Positions 33,533 through 42,503 of a stretch of 64,000 nt of DNA are shown here, piece by piece; within the stretch, counting starts at the first letter, position 1; every line of letters starts with the position of its first letter. The notes beneath the pieces were generated by a model that did no database searches, was not told the origin of the DNA, and was given only the letters and a program-made list of their open reading frames with translations. Origin of the DNA: Candidatus Eiseniibacteriota bacterium (GTDB lineage: Bacteria > Eisenbacteria > RBG-16-71-46); contig JACOSV010000058.1 in NCBI GenBank assembly GCA_016178725.1, forward strand, positions 62,001 to 126,000, in the 5' to 3' direction. The translations under genes and the position numbers were made by a program.

Positions 33533-34735
33533 CTACCGGAGCCAGGTCGCGGGATCGAGCGCGCTGCCGCCCTTCCGTACTTCGAAGTGGAGCCCCGGGC
33601 CCTTGAGCGAGCCCGCCTCGCCGACGCGGCCGATGATCTGCCCGGACGCGAGGTCCTGGCCGACCGCGACGTTGATCTCCGAGAGGTGCGCGTAGAGCGT
33701 CCGGTAGCCGTCCCCGTGGTCCACGATCACGATCGGTCCGTACGAGGCGTAGTCGTCGCTGGTGTACTCGACGCGCCCCTTCGCGACGCAGCGCACCGCC
33801 GTGCCGATCTCGGCGGCGATGTCGATGCCGTTGTTGTTGATCGTCGTGCCGAAGCGCGGATGGACCTCGGGGCCGAAGTGCCCGACCACCTCGCCGCGCA
33901 CCGGCCACTCGAGCGCGCCCGCGCCCTTCGCGAAGTCGCCGCTGTAGGCGGGCGCCGGCTTGCCCCCGGCGACCGCGGCCTTCCGCCGCGCTTCGAGCGT
34001 CGCGAGCAGCTTGGCGATCGCGCGCGCGGTGCGCTCGAGCTCGGCGGCGGCGGCCTCGTACGATTCGCGCTGCGTCTTGATGGTCTCGACCTGCTGCGCG
34101 CGCGTCTTCTGCTGCCCCTGCAGACGCTGGTTCTCGCCGGTCGTCAGCTTCGCGGTGTGCTCGATCTGCTTGATGTGCCCCTGCAGCCGCGTTTCGAGCG
34201 TCGCGACGCGATCCTTGCGGTCGTGCACGTCCTCCATCAGCTGACGATCCTGCTCGGCGACCATCTGGAGGAAGTCCCAGCGCGCGAGCAGCTGCGCGAA
34301 CGACTCGTGCGAGAGCACGACCTCGAGGTCGCTCGCGGGACCGTACTTGTAGATGTTGCGCAGGCGCTTCTTGAGCCGCGCGCGCGCTTCGGCCAGCGAC
34401 TGGATGCTGTGCTCGAGATCGGTGCGCGTCACGTCGAGCTGCTGATCGAGGTTCTTCTGCCGCTGCGAGAGCCGGCGGAGCCGCACGCGCGTGCCGGCGA
34501 GCTCCCGCTCGGTGTGGCGCAACTGGCCGACCGCCCTGTTCTCCTGCCCCTTGAGCTCGCTCGCCTTCTGGCGGTTCTCGCGGATCTGACGCTGCGTCTC
34601 CTCGAGCTGGAGCCGCTGCGCGCGCTCGAGGCTGTCCTGCTGCGCGGCGGCCGGCGCGGCGGCGATGCATGCGCCCGCGAGCAGCGCGGCGCACGCGACG
34701 CCCGCGCGCCGGGCCGCCCGGACGGCGCCGCTCAT
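33533..34735 (-). CDS. envC: EnvC-type murein hydrolase activator (degenerate LytM/M23)
   Basis: 400 residues. A signal peptide precedes a long coiled coil (about residues 35-255, with 'QRQIRENRQKASELKGQE', 'LSQRQKNLDQQLDVTR'), then a C-terminal LytM domain. In that domain the first zinc ligand of active M23 enzymes is replaced by Asn (NNNGIDI), while Asp and the later 'YAHL' and 'GLHFEVR' histidines remain. This fits EnvC-like proteins, which activate cell-wall amidases and do not cut themselves. It is coupled to ftsX by a 4-bp ATGA overlap, matching the FtsEX-EnvC partnership at the division septum. Confidence 0.9.
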   Translation of the reverse strand: MSGAVRAARRAGVACAALLAGACIAAAPAAAQQDSLERAQRLQLEETQRQIRENRQKASELKGQENRAVGQLRHTERELAGTRVRLRRLSQRQKNLDQQLDVTRTDLEHSIQSLAEARARLKKRLRNIYKYGPASDLEVVLSHESFAQLLARWDFLQMVAEQDRQLMEDVHDRKDRVATLETRLQGHIKQIEHTAKLTTGENQRLQGQQKTRAQQVETIKTQRESYEAAAAELERTARAIAKLLATLEARRKAAVAGGKPAPAYSGDFAKGAGALEWPVRGEVVGHFGPEVHPRFGTTINNNGIDIAAEIGTAVRCVAKGRVEYTSDDYASYGPIVIVDHGDGYRTLYAHLSEINVAVGQDLASGQIIGRVGEAGSLKGPGLHFEVRKGGSALDPATWLR

Positions 34736-35589
34736 GGGCCGACCGAGCGCAGCACGCGCGAGAGCGCGAGCCACGCCGCGAACCAGGCGAGCGCGATCGC
34801 GACCACGAAGAACCCCAGCGCCCACACCGGGGGCAGGAACACCATGCGGATCAGCTGCGCGTCGAGGAGGCGTTGCAGGCCGAAGACCGCGGCGAGCGCG
34901 AGCAGCGCCGCAAGCCCGACCTCGAACACGGCCTCGATCACGAACGGCCAGGCGATGAATCCGTCGGTGGCGCCGAGCCGGCTCATGATCTCGACCTGAT
35001 GGCGCCGCGCGAGCACGGTGAGGTGGATCGTGTTGTAGACGACGAAGCCCACCGCGATCGCGACGATCAGGCCGACGGCGATCGTGCCGAGACGCAGCCC
35101 GTTGCCGAAGTGATGCAGTCGCCGCACCCACTCGGCGCCGTAGCGCACGTCCTCGACCTCGGGGAACCCGGACACCTGCCGGGACGCGGCGTCCATCGCC
35201 TCGGGCGTGAGCAGCGCCGGCTTCAGGCGAATGCGCAGTGAGGCGGGCAGCGGATTCTCGTCGACGCCGTCGAGCAGCGACGGATCGCCGACCTGCCGGC
35301 GCAGCGCCTCCCACGCCTCCTCCTTGCTGACGTAGGTGACCGCGCCGTAGAGCTCGCTCAACCGCGTGATCAGCGCCTGCCGCTCGGCGGGCGTCACCTC
35401 GTCGCGCAGGTAGACGATCATCTCGCGCCGGTCGCCGAGATTCGTCACCGCGATCTGCGCGTTGTACGACAGCATCATGAAGCCGCCGATCAGCGCGAGT
35501 GCGGCGGTGAGGACGAAGATCGCCGTGGTGCCGAGCCCGCGGTGCTGGCGGAACGATCGCGACGCTTCGCGGAAGTAGAAGGCGTGCAT
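34732..35589 (-). CDS. ftsX: Cell division protein FtsX
   Basis: 285 residues with four membrane helices (about 20-42, 165-190, 215-238 and 255-278). The N-terminal signature 'FREASRSFRQHRGLGTTAI' and periplasmic loop 'REMIVYLRDEVTPAERQALITRL' are typical of FtsX. With FtsE it forms an ABC-type complex that transmits ATP-driven shape change to EnvC in the periplasm. It begins 2 nt after the ftsE stop and overlaps envC by 4 bp. Confidence 0.93.
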   Translation of the reverse strand: MHAFYFREASRSFRQHRGLGTTAIFVLTAALALIGGFMMLSYNAQIAVTNLGDRREMIVYLRDEVTPAERQALITRLSELYGAVTYVSKEEAWEALRRQVGDPSLLDGVDENPLPASLRIRLKPALLTPEAMDAASRQVSGFPEVEDVRYGAEWVRRLHHFGNGLRLGTIAVGLIVAIAVGFVVYNTIHLTVLARRHQVEIMSRLGATDGFIAWPFVIEAVFEVGLAALLALAAVFGLQRLLDAQLIRMVFLPPVWALGFFVVAIALAWFAAWLALSRVLRSVGP

Positions 35590-35591
35590 CG

Positions 35592-36326
35592 TCAGGCTCC
35601 CGGCGCCGGCGGCGCGGCGTCGGCCGTGGATGGCGCGGGGTCGGCGCCCGCGGCGGCGGTCGCGCCGGTCGCCGCGCCCGCGAGCCGGCCGTCGCGGATC
35701 TCGATCACCCGGGCCGGCAGCGCCTCGGCGACCTCGCGCCGCGTCGTGACCAGCAGCAGCGCCGCGCCCTCGTCGTGGATGCGGCGCAGCAGCGTCAGCA
35801 CCTCGTCGGCGCTCTTCGGCTCGAGCGCGCCGGTCGGCTCGTCGGCGAGGATCGCGGCCGGGCGATGCACGATCGCGCGCGCGATCGCGACGCGCTGCCG
35901 CTCGCCCGCCGAGAGCTCGGCGGGAAACGCCTCCTGCTTCTGGTGCATGCCGACCTCTTCGAGCGCGAACAGCACGCGCGGGATCACCTCGTCGTCCGCG
36001 AACCGTCCGGCGATCCGCACCGGCAGCGCCACGTTCTCGAACACCGAGCGGTCGGCGAGCAGCCGGAAGTCCTCGTAGATGATGCCGAGCGTGCGCCGCA
36101 GCAGCGCCCGCTGCGAACGCTTGAGCCGGCCGCTGCGGAACGTGCCGACGGTGACCGCGCCGCTCGTCGGGCGCATCTCGTGCGTGATCAGCCGCAGCAG
36201 CGTGGTCTTGCCGGCGCCGGTGTCGCCGAGGAACACGACGCACTCGCCCTCGTCCATGTGCCACGACACGTCCTCGAGCACGAGGCGGCCAGCGAAGCGC
36301 TTCGAGACCTGATCGAAGGTGATCAT
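35592..36326 (-). CDS. ftsE: Cell division ATP-binding protein FtsE
   Basis: 244 residues from ATG 36326 (a TTG at 36335 is possible). Walker A GDTGAGKTTLL, signature LSAGERQRVAIARAI and Walker B ILADEPTGALEP are complete, with the FtsE-specific 'GIIYEDFRLLADRSVFENVALP' segment. A Gly/Ala/Pro tail of about 30 residues is not needed for function. First gene of the ftsE-ftsX-envC-holB unit. Binds FtsX at the inner membrane and powers septal amidase activation. Confidence 0.95.
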   Translation of the reverse strand: MITFDQVSKRFAGRLVLEDVSWHMDEGECVVFLGDTGAGKTTLLRLITHEMRPTSGAVTVGTFRSGRLKRSQRALLRRTLGIIYEDFRLLADRSVFENVALPVRIAGRFADDEVIPRVLFALEEVGMHQKQEAFPAELSAGERQRVAIARAIVHRPAAILADEPTGALEPKSADEVLTLLRRIHDEGAALLLVTTRREVAEALPARVIEIRDGRLAGAATGATAAAGADPAPSTADAAPPAPGA

Positions 36327-36396
36327 CCCGGCCAAGCTAACAGAGGCCGGGGAGCCGCCTCAACGCTCCGCGGCCGCGTACGGCCGGGCGTCGGCA

Positions 36397-36954
36397 CTAC
36401 CGGGCCGCGCGCCGCCGGGGCGGCACCGGCGCCGCGACGGCGGCGAATGCCCGCTCCTCGCAGCGGATCCGCACCGCGAGCACGAGCGCCTGCGCGACGC
36501 CGAACGCCGCGGCGGTGCGCCACGCGCCGAACATCATCGCGCCGGCGATCGTCTCGATGAACACCGCGAGGTAGTTGGGGTGCGCGAACCACCGGTACGG
36601 GCCGCGCACGATGCGCGGCGCGCCGGGCAGCACGAGCACGCGCGCGCTCCAGCGGTCGCCGAGCGCGCGCATCGCCGCGAAGCGCAGCGCCTGCGCCGCG
36701 ATCCAGCCCGCGAGCCACAGCGCCGCGAACCGCTCCGGCCGCGCGCCCACGCGCAGGATCTCGGCGACGAGTGCCATCGGATAGAGCGCGTGGACCAGCA
36801 CGATCCACGGGAAGTGCGCGGCGCCGAACTCGCGCGCGCCGCGTGCCCGGAGTGCGCGATCGGCGCGCGCCGAGACGGCCAGCTCCCAGAGCCGCTCGGC
36901 GACGAAGTAGACGAGGAACGCGACGAGCGCGGCGCCTACGGGCGCGGCGCTCAC
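36397..36954 (-). CDS. ICMT-family membrane methyltransferase, likely acting on the PKS product
   Basis: 185 residues from a GTG start 13 nt after the PKS stop. About five membrane helices, and the ICMT/PEMT signature near the C-terminus 'GPYRWFAHPNYLAVFIETIAGAMM' followed by 'RIRCEERAF' (the RHPxY...E-E pattern). Members next to type III polyketide synthase genes methylate long-chain alkylresorcinols or alkylpyrones in the membrane; that role is inferred here from adjacency. It closes the operon cupredoxin-PKS-methyltransferase. Confidence 0.82.
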   Translation of the reverse strand: MSAAPVGAALVAFLVYFVAERLWELAVSARADRALRARGAREFGAAHFPWIVLVHALYPMALVAEILRVGARPERFAALWLAGWIAAQALRFAAMRALGDRWSARVLVLPGAPRIVRGPYRWFAHPNYLAVFIETIAGAMMFGAWRTAAAFGVAQALVLAVRIRCEERAFAAVAAPVPPRRRAAR

Positions 36955-36967
36955 GCGCGCGCCGTGC

Positions 36968-38056
36968 TCACGCCGCCGCGCCGCGCATCAGCAGGTACTC
37001 GGCGCAGAACCCCGGCCCGAGCGCCGACAGCACCGCCGTCTCGCCGGCGCCGATCGCCTGCGCCTCGAGCGCTCGCTCGAGCACGAACAGGCACGTGGGC
37101 GAGGACATGTTGCCGTGGTCGCGCAGCACGGCGCGCGCGTGGGCCAGCGCGTCGCGGCCGAGGCCGAGCGCCTGCTCGTACGCGGCGAGCACCTTCATGC
37201 CGCCGGGGTGGGCGACGACGTGATCGATCGCCTCGAGCGAGAGATCGTGGCGGCCGAGGAACTCGGCGAGCCCGGGGCGCACGCGCTCGCGCACGATGGT
37301 CGGGATGTCGCGCGCGAACACCACGTGGAGCCCGCCGCCGTCGACGTCCCAGCCCATCACGTCGAGCGTGTCGTTCCAGAACGTGCTGGCGCTCGCCACC
37401 AGGTCGAGCGGCCGGCGCCCGTTGGCGTGCGGCGCCTCGTCGTCCGGCCCCGCGACGACCAGCGCGGCGGCGGCGCCGTCGGCGAACAGCGACGCGGCGA
37501 CCAGATTGCGCTTCGAGAGATCGTTGCGCTGGAACGTGAGGCTGCACAGCTCGAGCGCGACGAGCAGCACGCGCGCGCCGGGGCGCGCGAGCGCGAAGTC
37601 GCGGGCGCGCGCGAGCCCCGCCGCGCCGCCGGCGCAGCCGAGGCCCCAGATCGGCGTGCGGTGAAAATCGGAGCGCAGCCCGAGCGCGTTGGCGATCCGC
37701 GCGTCCACGCTCGGCGCCGCGATGCCGGTCGAGGAGACGAACACGAGGTGGTCGATGTCGTCGGGCGCGAGGCCGGCGCGCTCGAGCGCGCGCGTCGCGA
37801 CCTCGCCGCCGAGCCGCACCGCGTGCTCGATGTAGAGCGCGTTCTTCTCGGCGAAGTCGTGGTCGCGCGCGTACCATTCGAGCGGCGCGCACACGTGGCG
37901 CTCGCGGATCCCGGCGTGCTCGAACACCGCCAGCAGGCGGTCGTGGTCCTCGCGCAGCACGTCCCGGAACAGCCCGCGCGCGAACTCGCGCGCGTCCGCC
38001 TGCGTGACCGCGTGGGGCGGCACGGCGGTCGCGAGCGAGACGAGCCGCGCGATCAT
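36968..38056 (-). CDS. Type III polyketide synthase (chalcone/stilbene synthase family)
   Basis: 362 residues. The catalytic triad is intact: C141 in WGLGCAGG, H283 in VAHPGG and N316 in DHGNMSS. Such enzymes extend a starter acyl-CoA with malonyl-CoA, and in bacteria with an adjacent ICMT gene the products are usually long-chain alkylpyrones or alkylresorcinols of the membrane. The starter specificity cannot be read from sequence. Its ATG overlaps the stop of the cupredoxin lipoprotein gene by 4 bp, so the two are co-translated, and the methyltransferase follows after 13 bp. Confidence 0.93.
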   Translation of the reverse strand: MIARLVSLATAVPPHAVTQADAREFARGLFRDVLREDHDRLLAVFEHAGIRERHVCAPLEWYARDHDFAEKNALYIEHAVRLGGEVATRALERAGLAPDDIDHLVFVSSTGIAAPSVDARIANALGLRSDFHRTPIWGLGCAGGAAGLARARDFALARPGARVLLVALELCSLTFQRNDLSKRNLVAASLFADGAAAALVVAGPDDEAPHANGRRPLDLVASASTFWNDTLDVMGWDVDGGGLHVVFARDIPTIVRERVRPGLAEFLGRHDLSLEAIDHVVAHPGGMKVLAAYEQALGLGRDALAHARAVLRDHGNMSSPTCLFVLERALEAQAIGAGETAVLSALGPGFCAEYLLMRGAAA

Positions 38057-38454
38057 GGCTCGACGACGAGCGTGCCGGTCATGCCCTTCTTCGCGTGCCC
38101 GTCCACGTGGCAGAAGAAGGTGTAGGAGTCGGGCCGGGTCGGCGTGAAGCGCACGCGCGCGGCGCGCATCCACGTGCCTTGGTTCACCGTGAGCCCGGGT
38201 GCCGCAATCGTGAAGCTGTGCGGGATCATGTGGCCGCTGTTGTGGAGCTCGAGCTCGACCGGCTTGCCGGCGTGGACGACGATGCGATTGGGCTCGAAGT
38301 AGAAGCTGTGCAGATGGACCGTCACGCGCTGGACGCCCTGCGCATCGGGCGTGGCGACGGCGCTCACGACCGGGCGTCGGAGCCCCGATGTGCATCCGGC
38401 GAGGAACACGAGGGCGATCGCCGCGGCGGCGGCGGTCCGCGAAGTGCGTTGCAT
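38053..38454 (-). CDS. Cupredoxin-fold lipoprotein
   Basis: 133 residues. Lipobox LVFLAGC at residues 15-21 and GGGAG six nt before the ATG. The mature domain is a small blue copper fold with a complete type-1 copper set: His in 'HMIPHSFTI', then Cys, His and Met in 'YTFFCHVDGHAKKGMTG'. It would sit on the periplasmic face of a membrane and carry single electrons. It leads the type III PKS operon, with a 4-bp overlap to the PKS gene, an uncommon pairing that suggests the PKS lipid takes part in redox chemistry or that the copper protein modifies it. Confidence 0.88.
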   Translation of the reverse strand: MQRTSRTAAAAAIALVFLAGCTSGLRRPVVSAVATPDAQGVQRVTVHLHSFYFEPNRIVVHAGKPVELELHNSGHMIPHSFTIAAPGLTVNQGTWMRAARVRFTPTRPDSYTFFCHVDGHAKKGMTGTLVVEP

Positions 38455-38544
38455 GCGAATCTCCCGACGATGAAGGGACGTCTTCGCGGGGGGATGAGTG
38501 GTTGGATGCGCGGCCGGGCCTGGGCGATCCGCGACGATTCGCGT

Positions 38545-39963
38545 CTAGGTCTTGTTGATCTTGATCTGCGCCTTGGCGCGCAGCCCCTTCACGTACTCGT
38601 CGAGCCGCTCGCGGAACATCATCTCGCCGACCGCGGCGGGCAGCTCGTTCTTCACTTCCTCGAGCGTGTACTCGTGCTCGGGCTTCCGGTCGGTGATCTT
38701 GAACACGTTGAACCCGGCCTGATTGACGAGCACCTCGCTGACGCCGCCGACCCTCACCGTGTCGAGCCCGGCGCGGATGTTGGGCTGCAGCGTCGCGACC
38801 GAGAGGAAGCCGATGTCGCCGTCGTCGGCGTGCGGGCCGGCGTAGCGGCTGTAGCGCTTCGCCACGGCGCCGAAGTCCTTCGCCGTGAGCGCCTCGGCGC
38901 GCGCCCTGTCGGCGGTCGCCCGGGCGCGCGCGACGTCGTCGTCGCTCAATGGCACGCGGATCAGGATGTGGCGCACGTGCGCTTCGAGCAGCGGCGTGCC
39001 CTGGGCGTCGGTGCTGTCGCGTCCCGCCGCCGTCTTGAGCGTGTCGCGGTCGAGCCCTTCGACGAGGTGCCAGCCGTACGCGGTGCGCAGCGGCTCGCTC
39101 ACGCTGTTGAGCTTGCCTTCGAACACCGACTTCTCGAACGCCGGGTCCATCGTGCCCTTGACGAGGTAGCCGAGGTCGCCGCCGGAGCGCGCCGACGTCT
39201 CGTCGTCCGACGTCTCGCCCGCGACCTTCGCGAACTTCTCGCCGCCCACGATGCGCTTGCGGATGCCTTCCGCCTTCACGCGCGCCGCCGCCTCGGTCGC
39301 GGAGTCCGCCGTCGCCGGGATCTGGATCACCGACATGCGGAGTTCGGCCGGCGCCTTGGGGAACTTGTCCTTGTGCGCCTTGAAGTAGATCTCGGCCTCG
39401 GTCTGGCTCGGCGTGCGCTTCGGGACCTGCTTCACGACCAGCCGCTGCACCATCGCGCTGCGCCGCGCCTCGTCGCGGAAGCGCTCCATCAGCCTCTCCT
39501 CGGTCATGTTCTCCTTGCGCAGCTGCTCCTGGTACGCGGCGGGCGTCGCGAAGCGGCCCCTCACGTCCTGCAGCACGTCGGCCGCCTGCCGGTTGACCTC
39601 GGCGTCCGCCACGGTCACGCCATGGCGCTTGGCCTCGGCGACGATCAGCTTCTCGTCGATCAGCTGGTTCAGGATCTGCGTGCGCAGCGTGTCCACGGTC
39701 TGCGAGTCCACCTGGGCCTGCGCCTTCATCAGGTACAGATAGAGCTGCTCCTCGACGTCGCTCTGCAGCACGACCTCGTCGTTGACGACCGCGGCGATGC
39801 CGTCGAGGCGCCGCGCGCCGGCCTTGCGGGCGCCCGTGCGCGCGGGCGTCGCTCCCGCGGTCGGCCTGGCCGCCGGTCGCGTCGCGGTCGGGGTGGTCGC
39901 GGGCCCGGCGCCGAGCACGGCGAGGGCGAGGACGACGAGGATGGGACCGCCGAATCGTTTCAA
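38545..39963 (-). CDS. SurA-like periplasmic peptidyl-prolyl isomerase/chaperone
   Basis: 472 residues from a TTG start supported by GGAGG 10 nt upstream; no ATG or GTG fits the signal peptide (LKRFGGPILVVLALAVLGAGP). After a Thr/Ala/Pro-rich linker comes the SurA N-domain ('GIAAVVNDEVVLQSDVEEQL', 'ILNQLIDEKLIVAEAKRHGV'), then two PpiC rotamase domains (about 225-325 and 345-440; 'GGDLGYLVKGTMDPAFE', 'HADDGDIGFLSVATL'). It aids folding of outer-membrane proteins in the periplasm. A monocistronic gene with a TATACT box about 100 bp upstream. Confidence 0.9.
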   Translation of the reverse strand: MKRFGGPILVVLALAVLGAGPATTPTATRPAARPTAGATPARTGARKAGARRLDGIAAVVNDEVVLQSDVEEQLYLYLMKAQAQVDSQTVDTLRTQILNQLIDEKLIVAEAKRHGVTVADAEVNRQAADVLQDVRGRFATPAAYQEQLRKENMTEERLMERFRDEARRSAMVQRLVVKQVPKRTPSQTEAEIYFKAHKDKFPKAPAELRMSVIQIPATADSATEAAARVKAEGIRKRIVGGEKFAKVAGETSDDETSARSGGDLGYLVKGTMDPAFEKSVFEGKLNSVSEPLRTAYGWHLVEGLDRDTLKTAAGRDSTDAQGTPLLEAHVRHILIRVPLSDDDVARARATADRARAEALTAKDFGAVAKRYSRYAGPHADDGDIGFLSVATLQPNIRAGLDTVRVGGVSEVLVNQAGFNVFKITDRKPEHEYTLEEVKNELPAAVGEMMFRERLDEYVKGLRAKAQIKINKT

Positions 39964-40340
39964 AGCAGGAGCCTCCGGAAGTGGAACCGGCGCCGCCCTA
40001 AGGTCGCGCGCCGCACACGGGCGACGATCGCACGCGACCACCACCCTCGAGAAACAGCGGCGGAGTATAGCCGCACCCCGGCGGAGGCACACAGCAATTT
40101 GCCTGCCGCACAAGGCCTTGACAGCGATCGCCGCGCCGGCGCGCACGGCGCCGCGCATGCGGCGTTCGCGGCCGTGGCGCGCCTGCCGCGCTCGTCGCCG
40201 CATGGCCGCGCCGGTCGGCCGCGGACCGGCGCGCACGCGGCCGGGCGCTATCCTCGTCGGCCGGACCGCGCACCCGGGCGGCGCTCCGTACCGGCATTCG
40301 TGCTTCGTTCACGCCCGGCTCGTGTGGGAGATTCGCAACC
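39964..40340. other. 377-bp divergent intergenic region
   Basis: It separates the SurA-like gene (minus) and the LytS-like kinase gene (plus) and must hold both promoters. On the minus strand TATACT (40064-40069) is the best -10 candidate. On the plus strand TATCCT (40249-40254) is a weaker one. A CAAGGCCTTG palindrome at 40111-40120 runs into a TTGACA at 40118-40123 with no -10 at proper spacing. No gene is supported. Confidence 0.4.
40064..40069 (-). promoter_or_regulatory. -10-like box for the SurA-like gene (TATACT)
   Basis: The minus strand reads GCGGCTATACTCCGCC, about 100 nt before the TTG start. The same GCTATACT core lies before metG. No matching -35 is visible, so it may be recognised through the -10 alone. 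Confidence 0.4.
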
Positions 40341-42503
40341 GTGACCCATGAGTTCCGCGCCCGCCGCGCGCTGGCGGTCGTGGCCGTGGCGGTCGCCTTG
40401 AGCTTCGCGGCGCCGCGCTTCCTCACCCACACGCCCTATCCGCGCCTCGGCGTCTCGCTCACGATCGACGCGGCGCGCGGCCTGCCCAAGGTGGCGCGCG
40501 TCCTCGGCCCGCCGGCCGAGGGGTTGCTCCGCGACGGCGACGTGCTGATCTCCGTCAACGGCGAGCGCATGCGTGCGCCGTCGCTGCGGCCCTCGGCGCC
40601 GCACGATCGGCTGCCGCGCGACGTCTTCACGCTCGAGTTCGAGCGCGACGGCCGCGTCATGCGCGTGCTCATGCCGCCGGTCCACCTCTCGCCGTGGCAG
40701 CGGCTGCGCGCGCTGCTCGTGCCGCTCACGGCGGTGGTCGCCGCGCCGCTGGTCGCGTTCTGGCTCGTGTGGCGGCGGCCCGACATCGGCACCGCGTGGA
40801 CATTCCTGCTGTTCGCCAATCTGCAGGCGGTCGCGGTCGTGCACGAGGTGTATCGCACGCCCGACTTCGAGCCGACGGGCCTGTTCAAGAGCTACCTCGC
40901 CCTCTACGGCTGGCTGGTGTGCTTCGCGCCGGCGTCGTTCATCCATTTCATGTCGGTGTTCCCGCGCCCGCGCTGGCGGCCGGGCGCGATGGCGCGCAGT
41001 CCGTGGTTCTGGCTGATCGTCGCCGGCTACGTCACGCCGCTCTACTTCATCGCGCGGCTGATCGCGGACGGATCGCTGCCGCAGCAGCCGTTCGCGGTCT
41101 ATCAGACGCTGGCCATGGCACTCGGCGTGGTTTCGATCGTCGAGCGCTACGGGCGCCCCGGGCGCGGCGACTGGCATCCGACCCGCAGCCAGCGCGGCCT
41201 CGCGCTCGGCGTCGCGCTCTTCCTGCTGATCGGCGCGGCGCTCGGCTGGGCGCTCGAGAACGAGGCGTTCGCGGCGCTGCTCCAGTTCTCGGGCTTCCGG
41301 CTCATCGCGGCGGCGGTGAGCTTCACGCTGCTCGGCACGCCGTTCGTCATGGCGTTCCTGATCGCGCGCGACCCGGTGTTCGATCCGCGCCGGCTGCTCG
41401 AGCGCGGGCTCCCGTACGCGCTGCTCTCGGGCGTGCTCGCGGCGCTCTACCTCGGCATCGTCGTCGCCGGGCAGCGGCTGTTCGCCTCGATCACCGGCGA
41501 GCAGGCGCTGGTGATCAACGTGGTCGCGGCGCTGGTGGTGGCGTTCGTGTTCGCGCCGCTGCGCGTGCGGCTGCAGCGCGCGCTCGACCGCCTGTTCCGC
41601 CGCGACGTGATGGCGCTGCGCGCGGCGCTCGATCAGGCGGGGCGCGAGCTGCTGCGCGCGCTCGACCGCGACGACGCGCGCGCCTCGGTCGAGGCGGCGC
41701 TGCTGCGTGGGATCGGCCGCCGGGTCGCGCTCGACTGGCCCGAGAACGGTCCGCCGCGGCTCGCGGCGGGCGAGGAGCTGCCCGAGCACGCGCAGGGCGC
41801 GGTCGAGAACCTGCTCAATCAGGCCGGCATCCGGCTCGAGAATCTGGCGCTCCAGGAGCAACGCGGCGCCGCCGAGCGCCGAGCCGTCGAGCTGCGCGAG
41901 GCCGCGACCCGCGCCGAGCTGCGCGCGCTCCACGCGCAGATCCAGCCGCACTTCCTGTTCAACGCCTTGAACGCGCTCTCGTATCTCACCGAGACCGATC
42001 CGCGCGCCGCGCAGCGCTTCACCGAGCGGCTCGCCGACATGCTGCGCTACACGGTCGAGGCGGGCGGCCGCAGTGCCGCGCTGCTCGGCGACGAGATCGC
42101 GTTCGTCGAGGACTACCTCGGCATCGCGCGCGAGCGCTACGACGGCGAGCTGGCGTTCCAGTTCCGCGGCGCGCGCGAGCTGCTCTCGGTGACGGTGCCG
42201 CCGCTGCTGCTCCAGCCGCTGGTCGAGAACAGTCTGAAGCACGGGCTCGCGCCGGACGCCGAGGCGCTCCATCTCTCGCTCGACGCCTGCCGCCGCGACG
42301 GCTGGCTCGAGCTCACGTTTTCGGACGACGGCACGGCCAACGGCAACGGATCGCGCGGCCTCGGCGTCGGCCTCGACAATCTCGAGCAGCGCGTGCAGCG
42401 CTTCGCCGGCCCCGGCTCGAGCATGAGCGCCGGTCCGCGGCCGGAAGGCGGATTCGCCGTGACCATGCGCTGGCGCGACCAGGGTGCGGAGGTGAAGCGA
42501 TGA
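40341..42503 (+). CDS. LytS-type sensor histidine kinase with PDZ-like N-terminal domain
   Basis: 720 residues from a GTG. After one membrane helix, residues about 33-110 resemble a PDZ domain ('RLGVSLTIDAARGLPKVARVLGPPAEGLLRDGDVLISVNGERM'). Then come about eight membrane helices (about 128-415), a coiled helix, and the LytS His_kinase domain with H537 in 'HAQIQPHFLFNALNALSYL', N box 'PLVENSLKHGL' and 'GVGLDNLEQRVQRF'. A PDZ domain outside the membrane suggests that it senses a peptide or protein C-terminus. It is co-translated with the LytTR regulator (4-bp overlap). Confidence 0.88.
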   Translation: MTHEFRARRALAVVAVAVALSFAAPRFLTHTPYPRLGVSLTIDAARGLPKVARVLGPPAEGLLRDGDVLISVNGERMRAPSLRPSAPHDRLPRDVFTLEFERDGRVMRVLMPPVHLSPWQRLRALLVPLTAVVAAPLVAFWLVWRRPDIGTAWTFLLFANLQAVAVVHEVYRTPDFEPTGLFKSYLALYGWLVCFAPASFIHFMSVFPRPRWRPGAMARSPWFWLIVAGYVTPLYFIARLIADGSLPQQPFAVYQTLAMALGVVSIVERYGRPGRGDWHPTRSQRGLALGVALFLLIGAALGWALENEAFAALLQFSGFRLIAAAVSFTLLGTPFVMAFLIARDPVFDPRRLLERGLPYALLSGVLAALYLGIVVAGQRLFASITGEQALVINVVAALVVAFVFAPLRVRLQRALDRLFRRDVMALRAALDQAGRELLRALDRDDARASVEAALLRGIGRRVALDWPENGPPRLAAGEELPEHAQGAVENLLNQAGIRLENLALQEQRGAAERRAVELREAATRAELRALHAQIQPHFLFNALNALSYLTETDPRAAQRFTERLADMLRYTVEAGGRSAALLGDEIAFVEDYLGIARERYDGELAFQFRGARELLSVTVPPLLLQPLVENSLKHGLAPDAEALHLSLDACRRDGWLELTFSDDGTANGNGSRGLGVGLDNLEQRVQRFAGPGSSMSAGPRPEGGFAVTMRWRDQGAEVKR

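Noticed and set aside
40118-40123. Consensus TTGACA -35 box on the plus strand
   Set aside because: The DNA 16-18 bp downstream is GC only, with nothing like a -10 box.
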